In this document: in pieces, positions 1 through 9,278 of the stretch
How positions within the stretch are numbered: position 1 is the stretch's first letter
Layout: each line of letters begins with the position of its first letter
Origin: Corynebacterium faecale
GTDB lineage: Bacteria > Actinomycetota > Actinomycetes > Mycobacteriales > Mycobacteriaceae
Assembly (NCBI RefSeq): GCF_030408735.1
Contig: NZ_CP047204.1
Coordinates: 2,046,001 to 2,110,000, forward strand
Reading direction: 5' to 3'
Length of the DNA stretch: 64,000 nt
Program-made: the position numbers and the translations under genes
Notes under the pieces: model-generated
Databases searched by the model: none
What the model was told of the DNA's origin: nothing
Seen by the model: only the letters and a program-made list of their open reading frames with translations

Positions 1-33
1 TAGATCTGGACAGCAGCCCCGGGCGTGGTCCAC

Positions 34-549
34 TTATCCCCCACGTTGGACCCGGTTCTTCGGGTCGAGGGGCAAGGCCTGCATACAGACCTTGAATTTA
101 GCCAGATTGTGGCGGGCATCAACCAGGGCGTCGTGGTTGCCATTCGGGAGATCCGGCAGTGGTGGGCATCCTGCCATCTCCCAATACTGTTTCAGCTCCC
201 GGGTATAGCGGGGGATATCACGGGGCAGGCCGGTCATGTCGCCCCACAGCTGAGCGAGGAGCACATGATCATAGGCACCCACCCAGGCCCACAGTTCCGT
301 TTTTCCTGGACCTGAGGTGATGAACCTCAAAACATCCTCCCGGATGGTGTCACGTGATTTCCACACACCGGAGGAGGGATTGGGCAACTGGTTGAGCACA
401 TTGGCTTTCACCCAGGCATTGGCCTTACTGCCGTCGAAGTCCGTGGACACCGCGTAGTATTCCCGGCCGTCCTCGGCGATGATCCCGATGGACACCAGCT
501 CAATCGTGCGTCCATCCTCGATGAACTCAGTGTCATAAAAATAGCGCAC
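34..549 (-). CDS. RNase AS-type 3'-5' exoribonuclease (DEDDh fold)
   Basis: The 171-residue product resembles the actinobacterial 3'-exoribonuclease family of M. tuberculosis Rv2179c, which trims adenylate-containing RNA 3' ends and is cytosolic. Visible DEDDh-type acidic residues are D6 and E8 in the N-terminal YDTEF motif, a middle Asp near 94 in GAYDH, and the C-terminal H139/D144 pair in NHDALVD. The length matches the family and the ATG start gives the conserved MRYFYDTEF N-terminus. It is divergent from the mannosyltransferase gene that follows. The assignment rests on motif recognition only, so the RNA substrate is inferred from the family. Confidence 0.85.
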   Translation of the reverse strand: MRYFYDTEFIEDGRTIELVSIGIIAEDGREYYAVSTDFDGSKANAWVKANVLNQLPNPSSGVWKSRDTIREDVLRFITSGPGKTELWAWVGAYDHVLLAQLWGDMTGLPRDIPRYTRELKQYWEMAGCPPLPDLPNGNHDALVDARHNLAKFKVCMQALPLDPKNRVQRGG

Positions 550-762
550 GGTATCGGTGATCCCTCACTGGTCGGTGTTGTCGTCTCAGTCCCTAATACT
601 AACGGGGTCCGCAGAGCTGTCCGGCATCCAGCCCGCCGTTTCCCCCTCGCGCTGCGTCAGCTCCTGGTTGCCGCTGGGGTTCCCGCCTTGGATCCCGCTG
701 GGGTTCCCGGTGCCACCCCGGGGCTTAGGGCCCCCGCACCCCACCGACTAGGATCTCTAGGA

Positions 763-3186
763 ATGCAAGGCGATCAGGATTCCAGCGGCGTGAAGGCCGG
801 TACCAGTACAGTTTCAGTTCCCTCGGGGCGGGATGCGTCCCTGATCAGAAATTCGCGTCTGCGGATGGCTCTGATTTGGGCTTCCGCCATCGCCACCGCA
901 GCGGCCCTGTGGCCGGTGGTGTTCAACGTGCGCGCCATTGAGTCCTTCATTTTCTTCTATCACATCGATTCTGATGTCTACCGGGCCGGGGCGCAGGCCT
1001 TTCTCGATGGACTGAACCTCTATGCGCAGGACTATGTGGTCGGAGGCATCCAACTTCCCTTCACATATCCACCGATCGCCACCGTGGTGTTCACTCCCCT
1101 GCTGCTCGTCCCGAGCAGCACCATGGGTGTTCTGCTCACACTGATGTCCGCGGCGCTGATGTGGTGGTGCATCGCCATCGTGATCCGCCGTGTGTTCAAG
1201 AAGATCTCCATTGCGGATTCCCGGATGTTCGCACTGTTCGTCCTGCCGGTTGCCCTCTTCACTGAACCGGTGAACCAAACCCTGCAGTTCGGCCAGATCA
1301 ATATCATCCTGATGACGCTGGTCCTCATGGACACCTTCACCAAGAAGCCGTGGCTGCCGCGTGGTTTCTGGATCGGCCTGGCTGCGGCCATCAAGCTCAC
1401 TCCGGCCGTGTTCGGGTTGTATTTCCTGGTCAAGAAGGACTGGAAGGGTGCCATCACGTCGATTGCGTCAGGGTTGGGCTTCACCCTCCTGGCGTTCATT
1501 CTCCTGCCGTCCAGTTCCAAGGTGTACTGGACAGAGACGCTGAGTGACCCCAGCCGTATCGGCAATCTCTCCTACATCACCAACCAGTCCGTCCGGGGCA
1601 TGATCAGCCGTCTGATGCACGATCATCAGGATGTTGTCGAGTGGATCTGGATGGGAAGTGTCGTCCTCACCCTCATCGGTGTCGCCGTGGCCATGTTCCG
1701 GGTCCTCAAAGCCGGTTCCCCACATGGCGCGGTCCTGTTGAACTCTCTGATCGCCCTGCTGTGTTCCCCTGTGTCCTGGTCCCACCACTGGGTGTGGTTG
1801 ATTCCAGTCGCTCTCGGTTTCGCCGCCGGTGCGTGGTCCCAGCGGCACTCCGCGCCCGCTACCGCCGCAACCTCTATGGTGATGGCGCTGATCACCACCA
1901 TTCCGATGCTGGTGCCCACATTCTGGAACATGCCCTATGATTCCGAGGCCGCCCCTGCATGGCCACTGCTTCTCCACCCCTCCGGCAGTTCCTACGTGGT
2001 CATCGCCATCGCCATTGTCATCGTGGCCCTGATTAATCCGCGGGTATTCGGAACCACGGAGCAGCCCTCCAACCAGTACACCTCCACCACCACCCGCATC
2101 AATCCGGCACTCACCGTGACGCTGGTGATCGTCGCCATCTATCTCGCTGTCAATGCCTGGTACAAGGGCGAGAACGGCAATGTCCTCAACATCCAGCACC
2201 CACGAGCGGTTCTCGACGGTGTTGATGTCACCGGTTTCGGATATCTGATCACCGAGCCTCTCCGGGGCAATGACACAGCCGCCCTGTGGGTGATCGGTGT
2301 GCTGAACGTGCTGGCGTTGGTCTGGTGCGCGGTGTTGATCCTGCGCCACCTGGTCGACCGCACACCGACCGCCTTCACGGTGGCGCTTGCGGTGGTCATC
2401 GCGCTGGTCGCCTACCCCGTCCAGTCAGCACTGCAAATGGGTTCACTGACCCTGGTCGCGCTAGCCCTGGTGCTGGTCGATCTACTCAGCCCGCGGGCCA
2501 TCGGCCGCCGTGGTCTGCTCACCGGCATCGCCGCCGGCATCACCGGCTGGCCCGCGTTCATCATCATCGCGCTGTTCCTACAGCGTCGCCTGACCACCGC
2601 GGTGACGGCGACCGTGACCGCGGTGGTGCTGTGGGTGGTCGGCTGGCTGTTCGCCGCTTCCGGGCGCGTCACGCTTATCGACGCCCAGACCACTGTCCAT
2701 GATGGCGCCGACAATTCCTCTGTCGCAGGTGTCCTCGCCCGGTGGATCAGTGACTCCCCCGTCACCTCCATTGTCTGGTTCGCCCTCGCAGTAGCACTGG
2801 GAATCTGGGCTGTTCACCGCACGCACAGTTCCGGAAACACCACACTGTCCACGGCTCTGGCCATCGCCTGGCCCGCCATCGCGCTGCCCACCGTGTATCC
2901 GTACCTGTGGGTGTTACTGATCCCGGTGATCATCATCCTGATCCGCTCGGGCCGGGTGTTCGCGGTGTTCCTGGCGCTGTTCATCTCCCTGGTCAACTGG
3001 GTGCCCATACAGGTGTCCTATGATGCATTCTTCCCTCTGAACAACCGGGAGATGTTCGACCACGTGGGTCTGGCAGGAAGTTATGCCCTGGTCGAACCGC
3101 TGGCGGCCGCACCTGCCTTGATCGGGGTGCTGTTGCTGGTGACTGCAGCCCGCCTGCCACAGACCACGACCTCACCTGCGCAGTAG
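763..3186 (+). CDS. GT87 (DUF2029) polyprenol-dependent alpha-1,2-mannosyltransferase, double-length
   Basis: This multi-span GT-C membrane protein is probably an alpha-1,2-mannosyltransferase that uses polyprenyl-phosphomannose to build lipomannan/lipoarabinomannan on the outer face of the membrane. I start at the ATG at 763, which has AGGATCTCTAGGA in front; an in-frame ATG at 688 would add 25 low-complexity residues. The product has 807 residues. The first half carries the family pattern: an early loop with Asp (HIDSDVYRAG) and QFGQINIILM followed by AAIKLTPA. The second half repeats this in weaker form (QMGSLTLVALALVLVD, then AAGITGWPA), so it looks like a degenerate duplicate fused in tandem. 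Acceptor specificity is not visible. Confidence 0.75.
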   Translation: MQGDQDSSGVKAGTSTVSVPSGRDASLIRNSRLRMALIWASAIATAAALWPVVFNVRAIESFIFFYHIDSDVYRAGAQAFLDGLNLYAQDYVVGGIQLPFTYPPIATVVFTPLLLVPSSTMGVLLTLMSAALMWWCIAIVIRRVFKKISIADSRMFALFVLPVALFTEPVNQTLQFGQINIILMTLVLMDTFTKKPWLPRGFWIGLAAAIKLTPAVFGLYFLVKKDWKGAITSIASGLGFTLLAFILLPSSSKVYWTETLSDPSRIGNLSYITNQSVRGMISRLMHDHQDVVEWIWMGSVVLTLIGVAVAMFRVLKAGSPHGAVLLNSLIALLCSPVSWSHHWVWLIPVALGFAAGAWSQRHSAPATAATSMVMALITTIPMLVPTFWNMPYDSEAAPAWPLLLHPSGSSYVVIAIAIVIVALINPRVFGTTEQPSNQYTSTTTRINPALTVTLVIVAIYLAVNAWYKGENGNVLNIQHPRAVLDGVDVTGFGYLITEPLRGNDTAALWVIGVLNVLALVWCAVLILRHLVDRTPTAFTVALAVVIALVAYPVQSALQMGSLTLVALALVLVDLLSPRAIGRRGLLTGIAAGITGWPAFIIIALFLQRRLTTAVTATVTAVVLWVVGWLFAASGRVTLIDAQTTVHDGADNSSVAGVLARWISDSPVTSIVWFALAVALGIWAVHRTHSSGNTTLSTALAIAWPAIALPTVYPYLWVLLIPVIIILIRSGRVFAVFLALFISLVNWVPIQVSYDAFFPLNNREMFDHVGLAGSYALVEPLAAAPALIGVLLLVTAARLPQTTTSPAQ

Positions 3187-3199
3187 GCCGCGCACCTGC

Positions 3200-3370
3200 C
3201 TATCGCTTACGATCGCCCTTCCTGCCCATCGGCACAAAAAGGATCAGGGCAATCGCGATGACGATGATCGGGGCGATCAGCTCTGGTGAAATCTCCAGGG
3301 CTGCGACAACCACGTAGGCCAGGATCAGCAGAGCTGTCAGACCTAAGCGGATCAGCAGAGTCCTATCCAT
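3200..3370 (-). CDS. Small membrane protein, 56 residues
   Basis: This is a short ATG-to-TAG frame on the minus strand that ends 14 bases after the mannosyltransferase gene on the other strand. The predicted product starts MDRTLLIRLGLTALLI and has two hydrophobic spans separated by EISPE, followed by a basic tail (GRKGDRKR). That is a typical two-helix corynebacterial small membrane protein. It lies downstream of the acyltransferase gene on the same strand, 75 bases away, so the two may be cotranscribed. No function can be assigned. Support comes from composition and the positive-inside tail, not from a recognised family. Confidence 0.55.
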   Translation of the reverse strand: MDRTLLIRLGLTALLILAYVVVAALEISPELIAPIIVIAIALILFVPMGRKGDRKR

Positions 3371-3444
3371 GTCACATCACTCTTTCTTGCAGTAAAACCT
3401 CAATGGAACATCAACTCCGCGACAGTCTACGCCTGTGGTCGATG

Positions 3445-4668
3445 CTAGTTTCTGATGCGGAGCACACTGGGCTGCTCGACCGGCGGTGTCACGGCCTTGA
3501 CCGGGGCAACGCCGGACTCGGGAAGCTTGGGCGGCGTGAGCGTTCTGCCCAGCACCGGGAGCCTGGAGATGAGATACGTCAGGTAGGAGCCCACCATGGC
3601 CAGGGTGAAGGCAATGGCCATCCAGGTGAAGGACCAGTTCATTGGATTAGTGGAAGAATTGTTGATCTCCATGACGTTCCACCGGAGGGTGTAGTTGAAC
3701 AGCACCGTCAGTCCGACAGCATGTCCGATGTAGATCACCAGGGTGTGGCGTCCGAAGAACTTCAGCACCCGCGCAACCGGTGGCGCCTTGGCCAGCCAGA
3801 CAGACAACACCACGCCGGCGGGAAGAGACAGCAGCCGGATCAGGGTTCCGGATAGCTGACCCATGGCGAACGGTTCGAGTTCCCCGCCGAGTAGCGCTGC
3901 GATCTCATCCTTCCAGGTGATGAACCACATCTGGGTCGGCCCCGGTTCACGGCTGGTGAGAATATCATCCGCCGCCGCAATGCCCATGCCTGCCACGTAG
4001 AAGGCCATGGCCACCACCACTGCCTTCGGACGTGCAGCTGCATCGGCGAACCTGATGATCAACGGTCGGAAATACGCACCAATGAAGAATGCCGGCAGGT
4101 AGATCAGTGTTTTCCGTAGAAAATCGTGCTCACTGAACATGGGCATGAACAGCCACGGACCAACCGCCACCACTGTGACAATCGCCCAGGCCGGCAGTTT
4201 CCGGGTGGCCCACAACAACAGGTTGAACCACACCAGGAAGTACAGGAACCAGTACATGTTGGTGCCATCGACGATCTTCTGGGCGTAGTACGTCCATTCC
4301 GGCATCGCACGGTCAAAGTAGATCAGCCCCTGGAGGCGGTTGGTGGACAGCTCGATCGGAGTCCACACCAGGTAAGGAACGAGGAAGAACCACAATCTGC
4401 GCTTGAACAGTTGCTCAAACGTCAGTCTGAGAACCTTCACCGAGAAGAAGCCCGAGACAAGGAAGAACAGCGGCATCCGGAGGGGATCCAGGAAGTGGTT
4501 CAACTCAGCGAGGAAAGAATTCTCTGCTTCCGGGATGGCGAGAGTGACGTGGAGAAGCACCACACCCAGGATCGACAGACCCCTGGCCACATCAGGCCAA
4601 TCCATGCGGGTCTTCTCTGACTGCTGTGTCATCTGTGTCACAGCGCTTGTGCTGTTCCCTGTCTGCAT
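3445..4668 (-). CDS. Acyltransferase family 3 membrane protein
   Basis: The 407-residue polytopic protein has the acyltransferase-3 pattern. DWPDVARGLSILGVVLLHV near the N-terminus contains the conserved R and H, followed by FFLVSGFF and about ten hydrophobic segments. Members O-acylate (often acetylate or succinylate) sugars of exported glycans or envelope lipids. The neighbours (GT87 mannosyltransferase, plsC, pimB) suggest an envelope glycan or glycolipid acceptor, which is inference. The start at 4668 has GAGGAG about 13 bases upstream; internal Met codons are alternatives. The C-terminal tail is hydrophilic. Confidence 0.75.
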   Translation of the reverse strand: MQTGNSTSAVTQMTQQSEKTRMDWPDVARGLSILGVVLLHVTLAIPEAENSFLAELNHFLDPLRMPLFFLVSGFFSVKVLRLTFEQLFKRRLWFFLVPYLVWTPIELSTNRLQGLIYFDRAMPEWTYYAQKIVDGTNMYWFLYFLVWFNLLLWATRKLPAWAIVTVVAVGPWLFMPMFSEHDFLRKTLIYLPAFFIGAYFRPLIIRFADAAARPKAVVVAMAFYVAGMGIAAADDILTSREPGPTQMWFITWKDEIAALLGGELEPFAMGQLSGTLIRLLSLPAGVVLSVWLAKAPPVARVLKFFGRHTLVIYIGHAVGLTVLFNYTLRWNVMEINNSSTNPMNWSFTWMAIAFTLAMVGSYLTYLISRLPVLGRTLTPPKLPESGVAPVKAVTPPVEQPSVLRIRN

Positions 4669-4762
4669 AAACTACAATGCTCTCCTCGGTGGCAATGGCT
4701 AGGGCCGTACCGAGGGAAGGGCTGCATATGAAACTCTACTGCGGTGCGGTGGCGGTGCCACA

Positions 4763-4790
4763 TAAAAAAGGTGGCCCATGAAGGCCACAC
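4763..4790 (-). terminator. Terminator of the plsC transcription unit
   Basis: Read on the minus strand, GTGGCC-TTCATG-GGCCAC is followed directly by CTTTTTTAT. It lies about 80 bases past the plsC stop and before the acyltransferase start. Confidence 0.7.
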
Positions 4791-4866
4791 AACTACACAA
4801 AGGTTACCCCAACCGTCCCGGACAGTAAACAAAACTTAAACCGGGACATAATTTTAAGGGGTGACC

Positions 4867-5598
4867 TCAGGGCTCAGCGCCCTTCGGGTATCCCTTGCCG
4901 GCGGCGAGGGATTCCTTGACTTCCTTGGCATAGACATCCACATAAGGCTGTCCGGTGAGTTCTGACAAGGTGTGCATCACGTGGTCCGTGAGCGCACGGG
5001 CGGTCTCCCGGCTCTCTGGATCCAGGCCACGTTCGGCGGCGAAGGCGATCGGGTCGATGGGCTCGCCCACCTGCATCCTGACTTTCTTCGGGCGCGGGAA
5101 GGTGGTGCCGATCGGATTCGCATCGCGGCTACCGATCATAGCCACGGGAATAACTGGGACACCGGTTTCAAGGGCCACCACGGCCATGCCCACCTTGCCC
5201 TTGTAGATCCGTCCGTCCGGGGATCTGGTGCCCTCCGGGTAGATACTGAGCAGAGTGCCTTCATCAAGGACCTGTTTTGCGGTGGAGCGCAATGAGTCCA
5301 GTGCATTTCCGGCATCCCGGTCAAGCGGGATCTGACGGAGGGCCTTGAAGAACCACCTTTTGAAATCCCCTTTCAATCCTGGCGCTGTGAAGTATTCCGC
5401 CTTGGCGGGGAATACCATCTGCCGTGGACACTTCAGTGGGAAGTAGAAGGAATCCATGACGGCCTGGTGGTTGGATGCCATGATTGCCGGACCCGTCGCG
5501 GGGATATTATCCAGGCCGGTGATCTCAGGGCGGTTGTACACGTGGAGGAATGGGCCAACGATGACATGTTTGAAAACCCAGTACCACTTGTTATTCAT
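4867..5598 (-). CDS. plsC: 1-acyl-sn-glycerol-3-phosphate acyltransferase (PlsC family)
   Basis: It transfers an acyl chain to lysophosphatidic acid or a related acceptor at the inner face of the membrane. The HX4D catalytic motif is visible as NHQAVMD, and the acceptor-binding motif as PEGTRS about 75 residues later. I use the ATG at 5598 (MNNKWYWVF), which has GGAAAGG 13 bases upstream; a GTG at 5631 would add 11 residues without similarity to the family. The product has 243 residues. It is the last gene of a minus-strand run (NlpC/P60, pimB, glk, plsC). Because pimB is nearby, an acyltransferase acting in phosphatidylinositol mannoside synthesis cannot be excluded. Confidence 0.85.
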   Translation of the reverse strand: MNNKWYWVFKHVIVGPFLHVYNRPEITGLDNIPATGPAIMASNHQAVMDSFYFPLKCPRQMVFPAKAEYFTAPGLKGDFKRWFFKALRQIPLDRDAGNALDSLRSTAKQVLDEGTLLSIYPEGTRSPDGRIYKGKVGMAVVALETGVPVIPVAMIGSRDANPIGTTFPRPKKVRMQVGEPIDPIAFAAERGLDPESRETARALTDHVMHTLSELTGQPYVDVYAKEVKESLAAGKGYPKGAEP

Positions 5599-5752
5599 GG
5601 TGTCCGATGTACCTTTCCGCGCAATTATCACTGGGGATCAACTCCCTCAGCCAACGAGCTTTCAGACTACTGCACCAATCACTTTATGCTGTGGAAGTGA
5701 GTCCGCGCGTCTTGACCCCCGATGGTGGGGTGGGCGTCGATAAGCGTCAGGC

Positions 5753-6721
5753 TCAGCGCGCGGCAACCGCGCGTCGGGCGAGGTCCGCTACCCCGATCAT
5801 GCCTGCCTCCCCGCCCAGTCGGGCGGGGATGACGTCGGCGAGGGGCCTGTAACCTGCGCCGACGATGCGTGTGGAGAAATGCGCGACGGCGGTTTCGAGG
5901 TAGATGTCAGTGTCACGGGACACTCCGCCACCGATGACGATCAGTTCCGGGTCCAGGGTGTCTGCCACCATGGACAGGCATTCACCCAACCACAGGCTGA
6001 AATCCTCCATCACCGCGACACCGAGCGGATCCCGGTCACGGGCGGCACTGGTGATCACATCACCGCGCAGTGCGTGGGGGTTGATGCGGATCTCATCCAG
6101 CAGGCTGCTGTTGCGGAAACTACCGGAGGCCGCCATCTCCCGGGCGGTATCCACCAGCGCTGTTCCCGAACAATAACGCTCCAGGCAACCGGATTTTCCG
6201 CATGGGCACGGCCGACCATCCGGAACCACACGCAGGTGACCAAACTCCGGAGCGGTCCCATGTGCGCCGCGGTAAATCTCACCATCGGCGATCAGGGCCG
6301 CACCGATGCCGGTGCCGATCGCCAACAGCACCCAGTTATCCACACCCTGCGCGGCACCAAACCGGTGCTCGCCCCAGGCGGCTGAATTGGCATCATGCTC
6401 AAGACGGATCGGGAGTTCCAGGCGGTCACTGAGGCGGTCGCGCACAGGGGCATCACGCCACGGCAGATGTGGGGCGAAACGAACCGTTTCGCAGGCAGGA
6501 TCCAGGAAACCAGCCACGGCGAGGCCGACAGCATCGATGGTGTGGGTGGTACCCAGTCGCGCAACGAGGTCCGCAATTCCCGATTCCAGTTCTTCAGCGG
6601 TTCCGGGCGTGGGTGCGGACAGCTGCCGCACGATCTCGCCGGTGTCGGAGATCAGACCGGCACGCATATTGGTTCCGCCGATGTCGAAGCCGACCGTGAA
6701 CCGGCCCGGGTCTTGTGGCAT
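5753..6721 (-). CDS. glk: Glucokinase, ROK family
   Basis: It phosphorylates glucose with ATP in the cytoplasm. The N-terminus carries the phosphate-binding motif GFDIGGTNMRAG. The middle shows EHDANSAAWGE with the catalytic Asp, then EFGHLRV and the ROK zinc signature CPCGKSGCLE. I start at the ATG at 6721, with GAGG nine bases upstream; a GTG at 6736 is in frame. That gives 322 residues, close to the 323 I recall for C. glutamicum Glk. It lies between pimB and plsC on the same strand. No DNA-binding domain is present, so it is a kinase rather than a ROK repressor. Confidence 0.9.
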   Translation of the reverse strand: MPQDPGRFTVGFDIGGTNMRAGLISDTGEIVRQLSAPTPGTAEELESGIADLVARLGTTHTIDAVGLAVAGFLDPACETVRFAPHLPWRDAPVRDRLSDRLELPIRLEHDANSAAWGEHRFGAAQGVDNWVLLAIGTGIGAALIADGEIYRGAHGTAPEFGHLRVVPDGRPCPCGKSGCLERYCSGTALVDTAREMAASGSFRNSSLLDEIRINPHALRGDVITSAARDRDPLGVAVMEDFSLWLGECLSMVADTLDPELIVIGGGVSRDTDIYLETAVAHFSTRIVGAGYRPLADVIPARLGGEAGMIGVADLARRAVAAR

Positions 6722-6816
6722 CTGCTTACGCCTCACGATCTAGAAAACTGGAAATAACCCCCAAAGTATAGCCAGCCACCTGCACCGGGCCATCATTGTG
6801 CAGGCCTAACGGTTTC

Positions 6817-7956
6817 TCAGTTGAGCATTTCCGTCAACCGCGCACCCATCGTGGCCCAGGACCATGCATCCTCCGCATGACGGCGCCCCGCCGCCCCCAT
6901 TCGCTCACGTCTATCCGCGTCCGCCAGCAGGCTGGTTATTGCATCAGTGAGCTTATCGACGCCCCGGCCATCCACCACCACACCGGTGCGTGGTGTTACG
7001 GTCTCCGGCGCACCGCCGGACGCCCCGGCTATCACCGGCACCCCGCATGCCTGTGCTTCGAGATAGACAATGCCGAGCCCCTCCACATCCAGTCCCCCAC
7101 CGCGGGTGCGTGCCGGCATGGCAAAAATATCGGACGCCGCCAGGACATCAATCATGTCTGTGTGCTCGAGTCTGCCCAGGAAACGGACTGATTCACCCAG
7201 AGGCGCGGCGCTTCTTTTCAGTTGCTGTTCGATCCTGCCGGATCCCACGATCAGCAAGGTGGCATCGGGGTGTTCACGGAGCACCCCGGGCATGGCCTCT
7301 ATCAGCATGTCCTGCCCTTTGCGGGGAACAAGACGGGAAATGCAGGAGACCACCGGAGCTCCGGGGCTCAGGCTGAAGCGTTGACGCGTTGCGTGACGCT
7401 GCTCCTGGGTTGCCGGTTGGAAGAGCTCAGTGTCCACACCAGATGGGAGATGGGCGAACGTGGGCTGGGGCCCGAATGCCGCGCTGAAGCGCCCCAGCGT
7501 GTAGTCGGAGATGTAGGTGACGGTATCCACCTCATTACCGATCCGGCGCAGCACCTGGCGTGCTCCCGGCACCATCGACCACCCCACCTCGTGCCCGTGG
7601 GTGGAGGCGATGATCCGGGTTGCGCCGGCTTTGCGGGCGTGAGGAGCCATCAGTGCCAAGGGCGCCGCCGCCCCAAACCAGACATTGTCAATGTCTCGCG
7701 CCCTGATGATCTCTGTCATGGCATCAACCGTTGCCGGGGTGGGCAGCATCACGGTCCGGGGCCACCTGATCACTTCATAGTCCAGGGTGGCATCATAAGA
7801 TTTCGCCGCAGCGGTGTTCTGGGTGGAGGCAAACACCACGATTGATTCCGGATCCTGTGTGGCAAGAAAATCACGGACATAAGACTGGATTCCACCCACC
7901 GTTGGAGGAAAGTCATTGGTGACAACGAGTGTTCTGCGTCTGCGACCGGTACCCAC
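6817..7956 (-). CDS. pimB: GDP-mannose-dependent alpha-1,6-PIM mannosyltransferase PimB'
   Basis: This GT4 family, GT-B fold glycosyltransferase adds the second mannose to phosphatidylinositol monomannoside (Ac1PIM1 to Ac1PIM2) at the inner membrane face. It shows the N-terminal glycine-rich acceptor loop (NDFPPTVGGIQSY), SRLVPRKGQD and the C-terminal EX7E signature in EGLGIVYLEAQACG. The 379-residue length matches the corynebacterial enzyme. The gene begins 30 bases after the NlpC/P60 gene on the same strand and is probably cotranscribed with it. The assignment is supported by the conserved position next to the two NlpC/P60 genes and qcrB. Confidence 0.9.
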   Translation of the reverse strand: MGTGRRRRTLVVTNDFPPTVGGIQSYVRDFLATQDPESIVVFASTQNTAAAKSYDATLDYEVIRWPRTVMLPTPATVDAMTEIIRARDIDNVWFGAAAPLALMAPHARKAGATRIIASTHGHEVGWSMVPGARQVLRRIGNEVDTVTYISDYTLGRFSAAFGPQPTFAHLPSGVDTELFQPATQEQRHATRQRFSLSPGAPVVSCISRLVPRKGQDMLIEAMPGVLREHPDATLLIVGSGRIEQQLKRSAAPLGESVRFLGRLEHTDMIDVLAASDIFAMPARTRGGGLDVEGLGIVYLEAQACGVPVIAGASGGAPETVTPRTGVVVDGRGVDKLTDAITSLLADADRRERMGAAGRRHAEDAWSWATMGARLTEMLN

Positions 7957-7986
7957 GGCAGGACCTCCTGTGATCAGTCTGATGAA

Positions 7987-9006
7987 TTAATAGCGGCGTG
8001 CCCCGAAGAAAGGGGCCGAATCAACAGATACCACCTGAACCGGGATTCCGTAATCTGAGGCGTGCACAATCATCCCATCGCCGATATACAACCCCACATG
8101 GGTTGCCCCTGGGTAGTAACCAATGACATCGCCGGGCTGTAATTGATCACGACTGACCGTTGTTCCACCCGCCATCTGTGCCTGGGAGGTGCGGGGCAGC
8201 GTTTTCCCCTGCTGCTGGAATGCCCAGTAGATGAGCCCGGAACAGTCGAAGGCCGACGGGCCGACCGCACCCCAGCCATAAGGCGAACCGATCTTGCCTA
8301 GTGCTGCCTGAACGGCACCGGCCGCTTCACCGGATGCTCCGAGGAAACTCGCGATATCAATATCCAGCGGGCCGTTCTTCTCCACCCAGAGCTGGCGCTG
8401 TTCTGGTGACAGGTTGTCCACCCGACGCCTGATCTCTTCCTGCCGGCGCTCCAAGTCCTCCTGCACCCCGAGCTGCTCACCGAGGTGAACACGCAGCTGC
8501 CCGAGCTGGAACTCGGCTTCAGCCTTCATCCGGTTGGCTTCATCGAGACTTTCCGCGGCTTGATCAGTGGCCGTGCGCAGTCCTGCAACCACCTCACCGG
8601 TGGATTTAGTCAGCGAGGTGATATAGCTGACGCGATCAATCACATGCTGAGGATTCTCCCCGGAGATTGCTGCGGTCAGCGGATCAACCGCGGTGCCACG
8701 ATACCGGGCCTGCGCGATCTGATTGATTTCACCCCGATGGGCATCCGCGGTCATCTTCGCCTGGTCGGCCAGCTGGCGGTGATGAGCCTGTTGATCACGA
8801 ATGTGGTCAATGGCGGATTCACGTTCGAGGATATCCAGTTCGGTGGCTTTGACGTCTTCGGTCTGTGCGGAAACTTCACGGGACACCTGCTCGATCTCAG
8901 CGATCAGGCCGTCGATGTCCTGCCCCGTGGCGACAGCCGGGGTGCCGAGAATAGACACCCCCAGGATCACTGATGCCACTTTGGCGCAGCAACGTCGAAG
9001 AACCAT
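7987..9006 (-). CDS. Secreted NlpC/P60 peptidoglycan hydrolase with coiled-coil N-terminus
   Basis: The product has a signal peptide (MVLRRCCAKVASVILGVSILG, ending near ATG), a Glu/Gln-rich coiled-coil region of about 180 residues and a C-terminal NlpC/P60 domain. The catalytic Cys is in FDCSGLIYW and the His in THVGLYIGDG. This is the RipA/RipC-like layout of D,L-endopeptidases that split daughter cells. I use the ATG at 9006 with AGGAGAGG upstream, giving 339 residues. It heads the operon with pimB and is a paralogue of the NlpC/P60 gene at 9279. Confidence 0.88.
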   Translation of the reverse strand: MVLRRCCAKVASVILGVSILGTPAVATGQDIDGLIAEIEQVSREVSAQTEDVKATELDILERESAIDHIRDQQAHHRQLADQAKMTADAHRGEINQIAQARYRGTAVDPLTAAISGENPQHVIDRVSYITSLTKSTGEVVAGLRTATDQAAESLDEANRMKAEAEFQLGQLRVHLGEQLGVQEDLERRQEEIRRRVDNLSPEQRQLWVEKNGPLDIDIASFLGASGEAAGAVQAALGKIGSPYGWGAVGPSAFDCSGLIYWAFQQQGKTLPRTSQAQMAGGTTVSRDQLQPGDVIGYYPGATHVGLYIGDGMIVHASDYGIPVQVVSVDSAPFFGARRY

Positions 9007-9064
9007 CGCACCTCTCCTCTTCACCCGGACGCACTACCTCCAGGAACAACCTCACGAAATGATA

Positions 9065-9095
9065 ACTTTACCGTCCCGAACAGCATCATTGTCAA
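9065..9095 (-). promoter_or_regulatory. Probable promoter of the NlpC/P60-pimB-glk-plsC unit
   Basis: On the minus strand, TTGACA (9090-9095) and TAAAGT (9065-9070) are separated by 19 bases and lie about 60 bases upstream of the ATG at 9006. Confidence 0.5.
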
Positions 9096-9212
9096 TCATG
9101 TCGGGGTTCGTTCTGGTCCGTCGTTTCCCTTGGCACACGTCCCTGCTGGAGATTGTGACCGGAGGGAAATGCGCGAGGACTGTCGAGGCGGAGGTCGGCG
9201 AGACCCAGAATC

Positions 9213-9241
9213 ACAAAAGTCCCCAGCATATTGCTGGGGAC
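9213..9241 (-). terminator. Terminator of the riboswitch-controlled NlpC/P60 gene
   Basis: A perfect 10-bp stem GTCCCCAGCA/TGCTGGGGAC with a 3-base loop, followed on the minus strand by TTTTGTGA, 38 bases past the stop codon. Confidence 0.8.
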
Positions 9242-9278
9242 CTCGTGGTGTGATGCGTCAGAAACTAGAACCTGGAAA

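Noticed and set aside
1468..2349. Minus-strand frame of 293 residues, rich in His, Asp and Gly
   Set aside because: Antisense to the mannosyltransferase, with composition typical of a shadow frame.
4817..4853. GTCCCGG...CCGGGAC inverted repeat as an operator
   Set aside because: Only 7 bp per arm with a 23-base spacer, in a region already holding a convincing terminator; no regulator can be linked.
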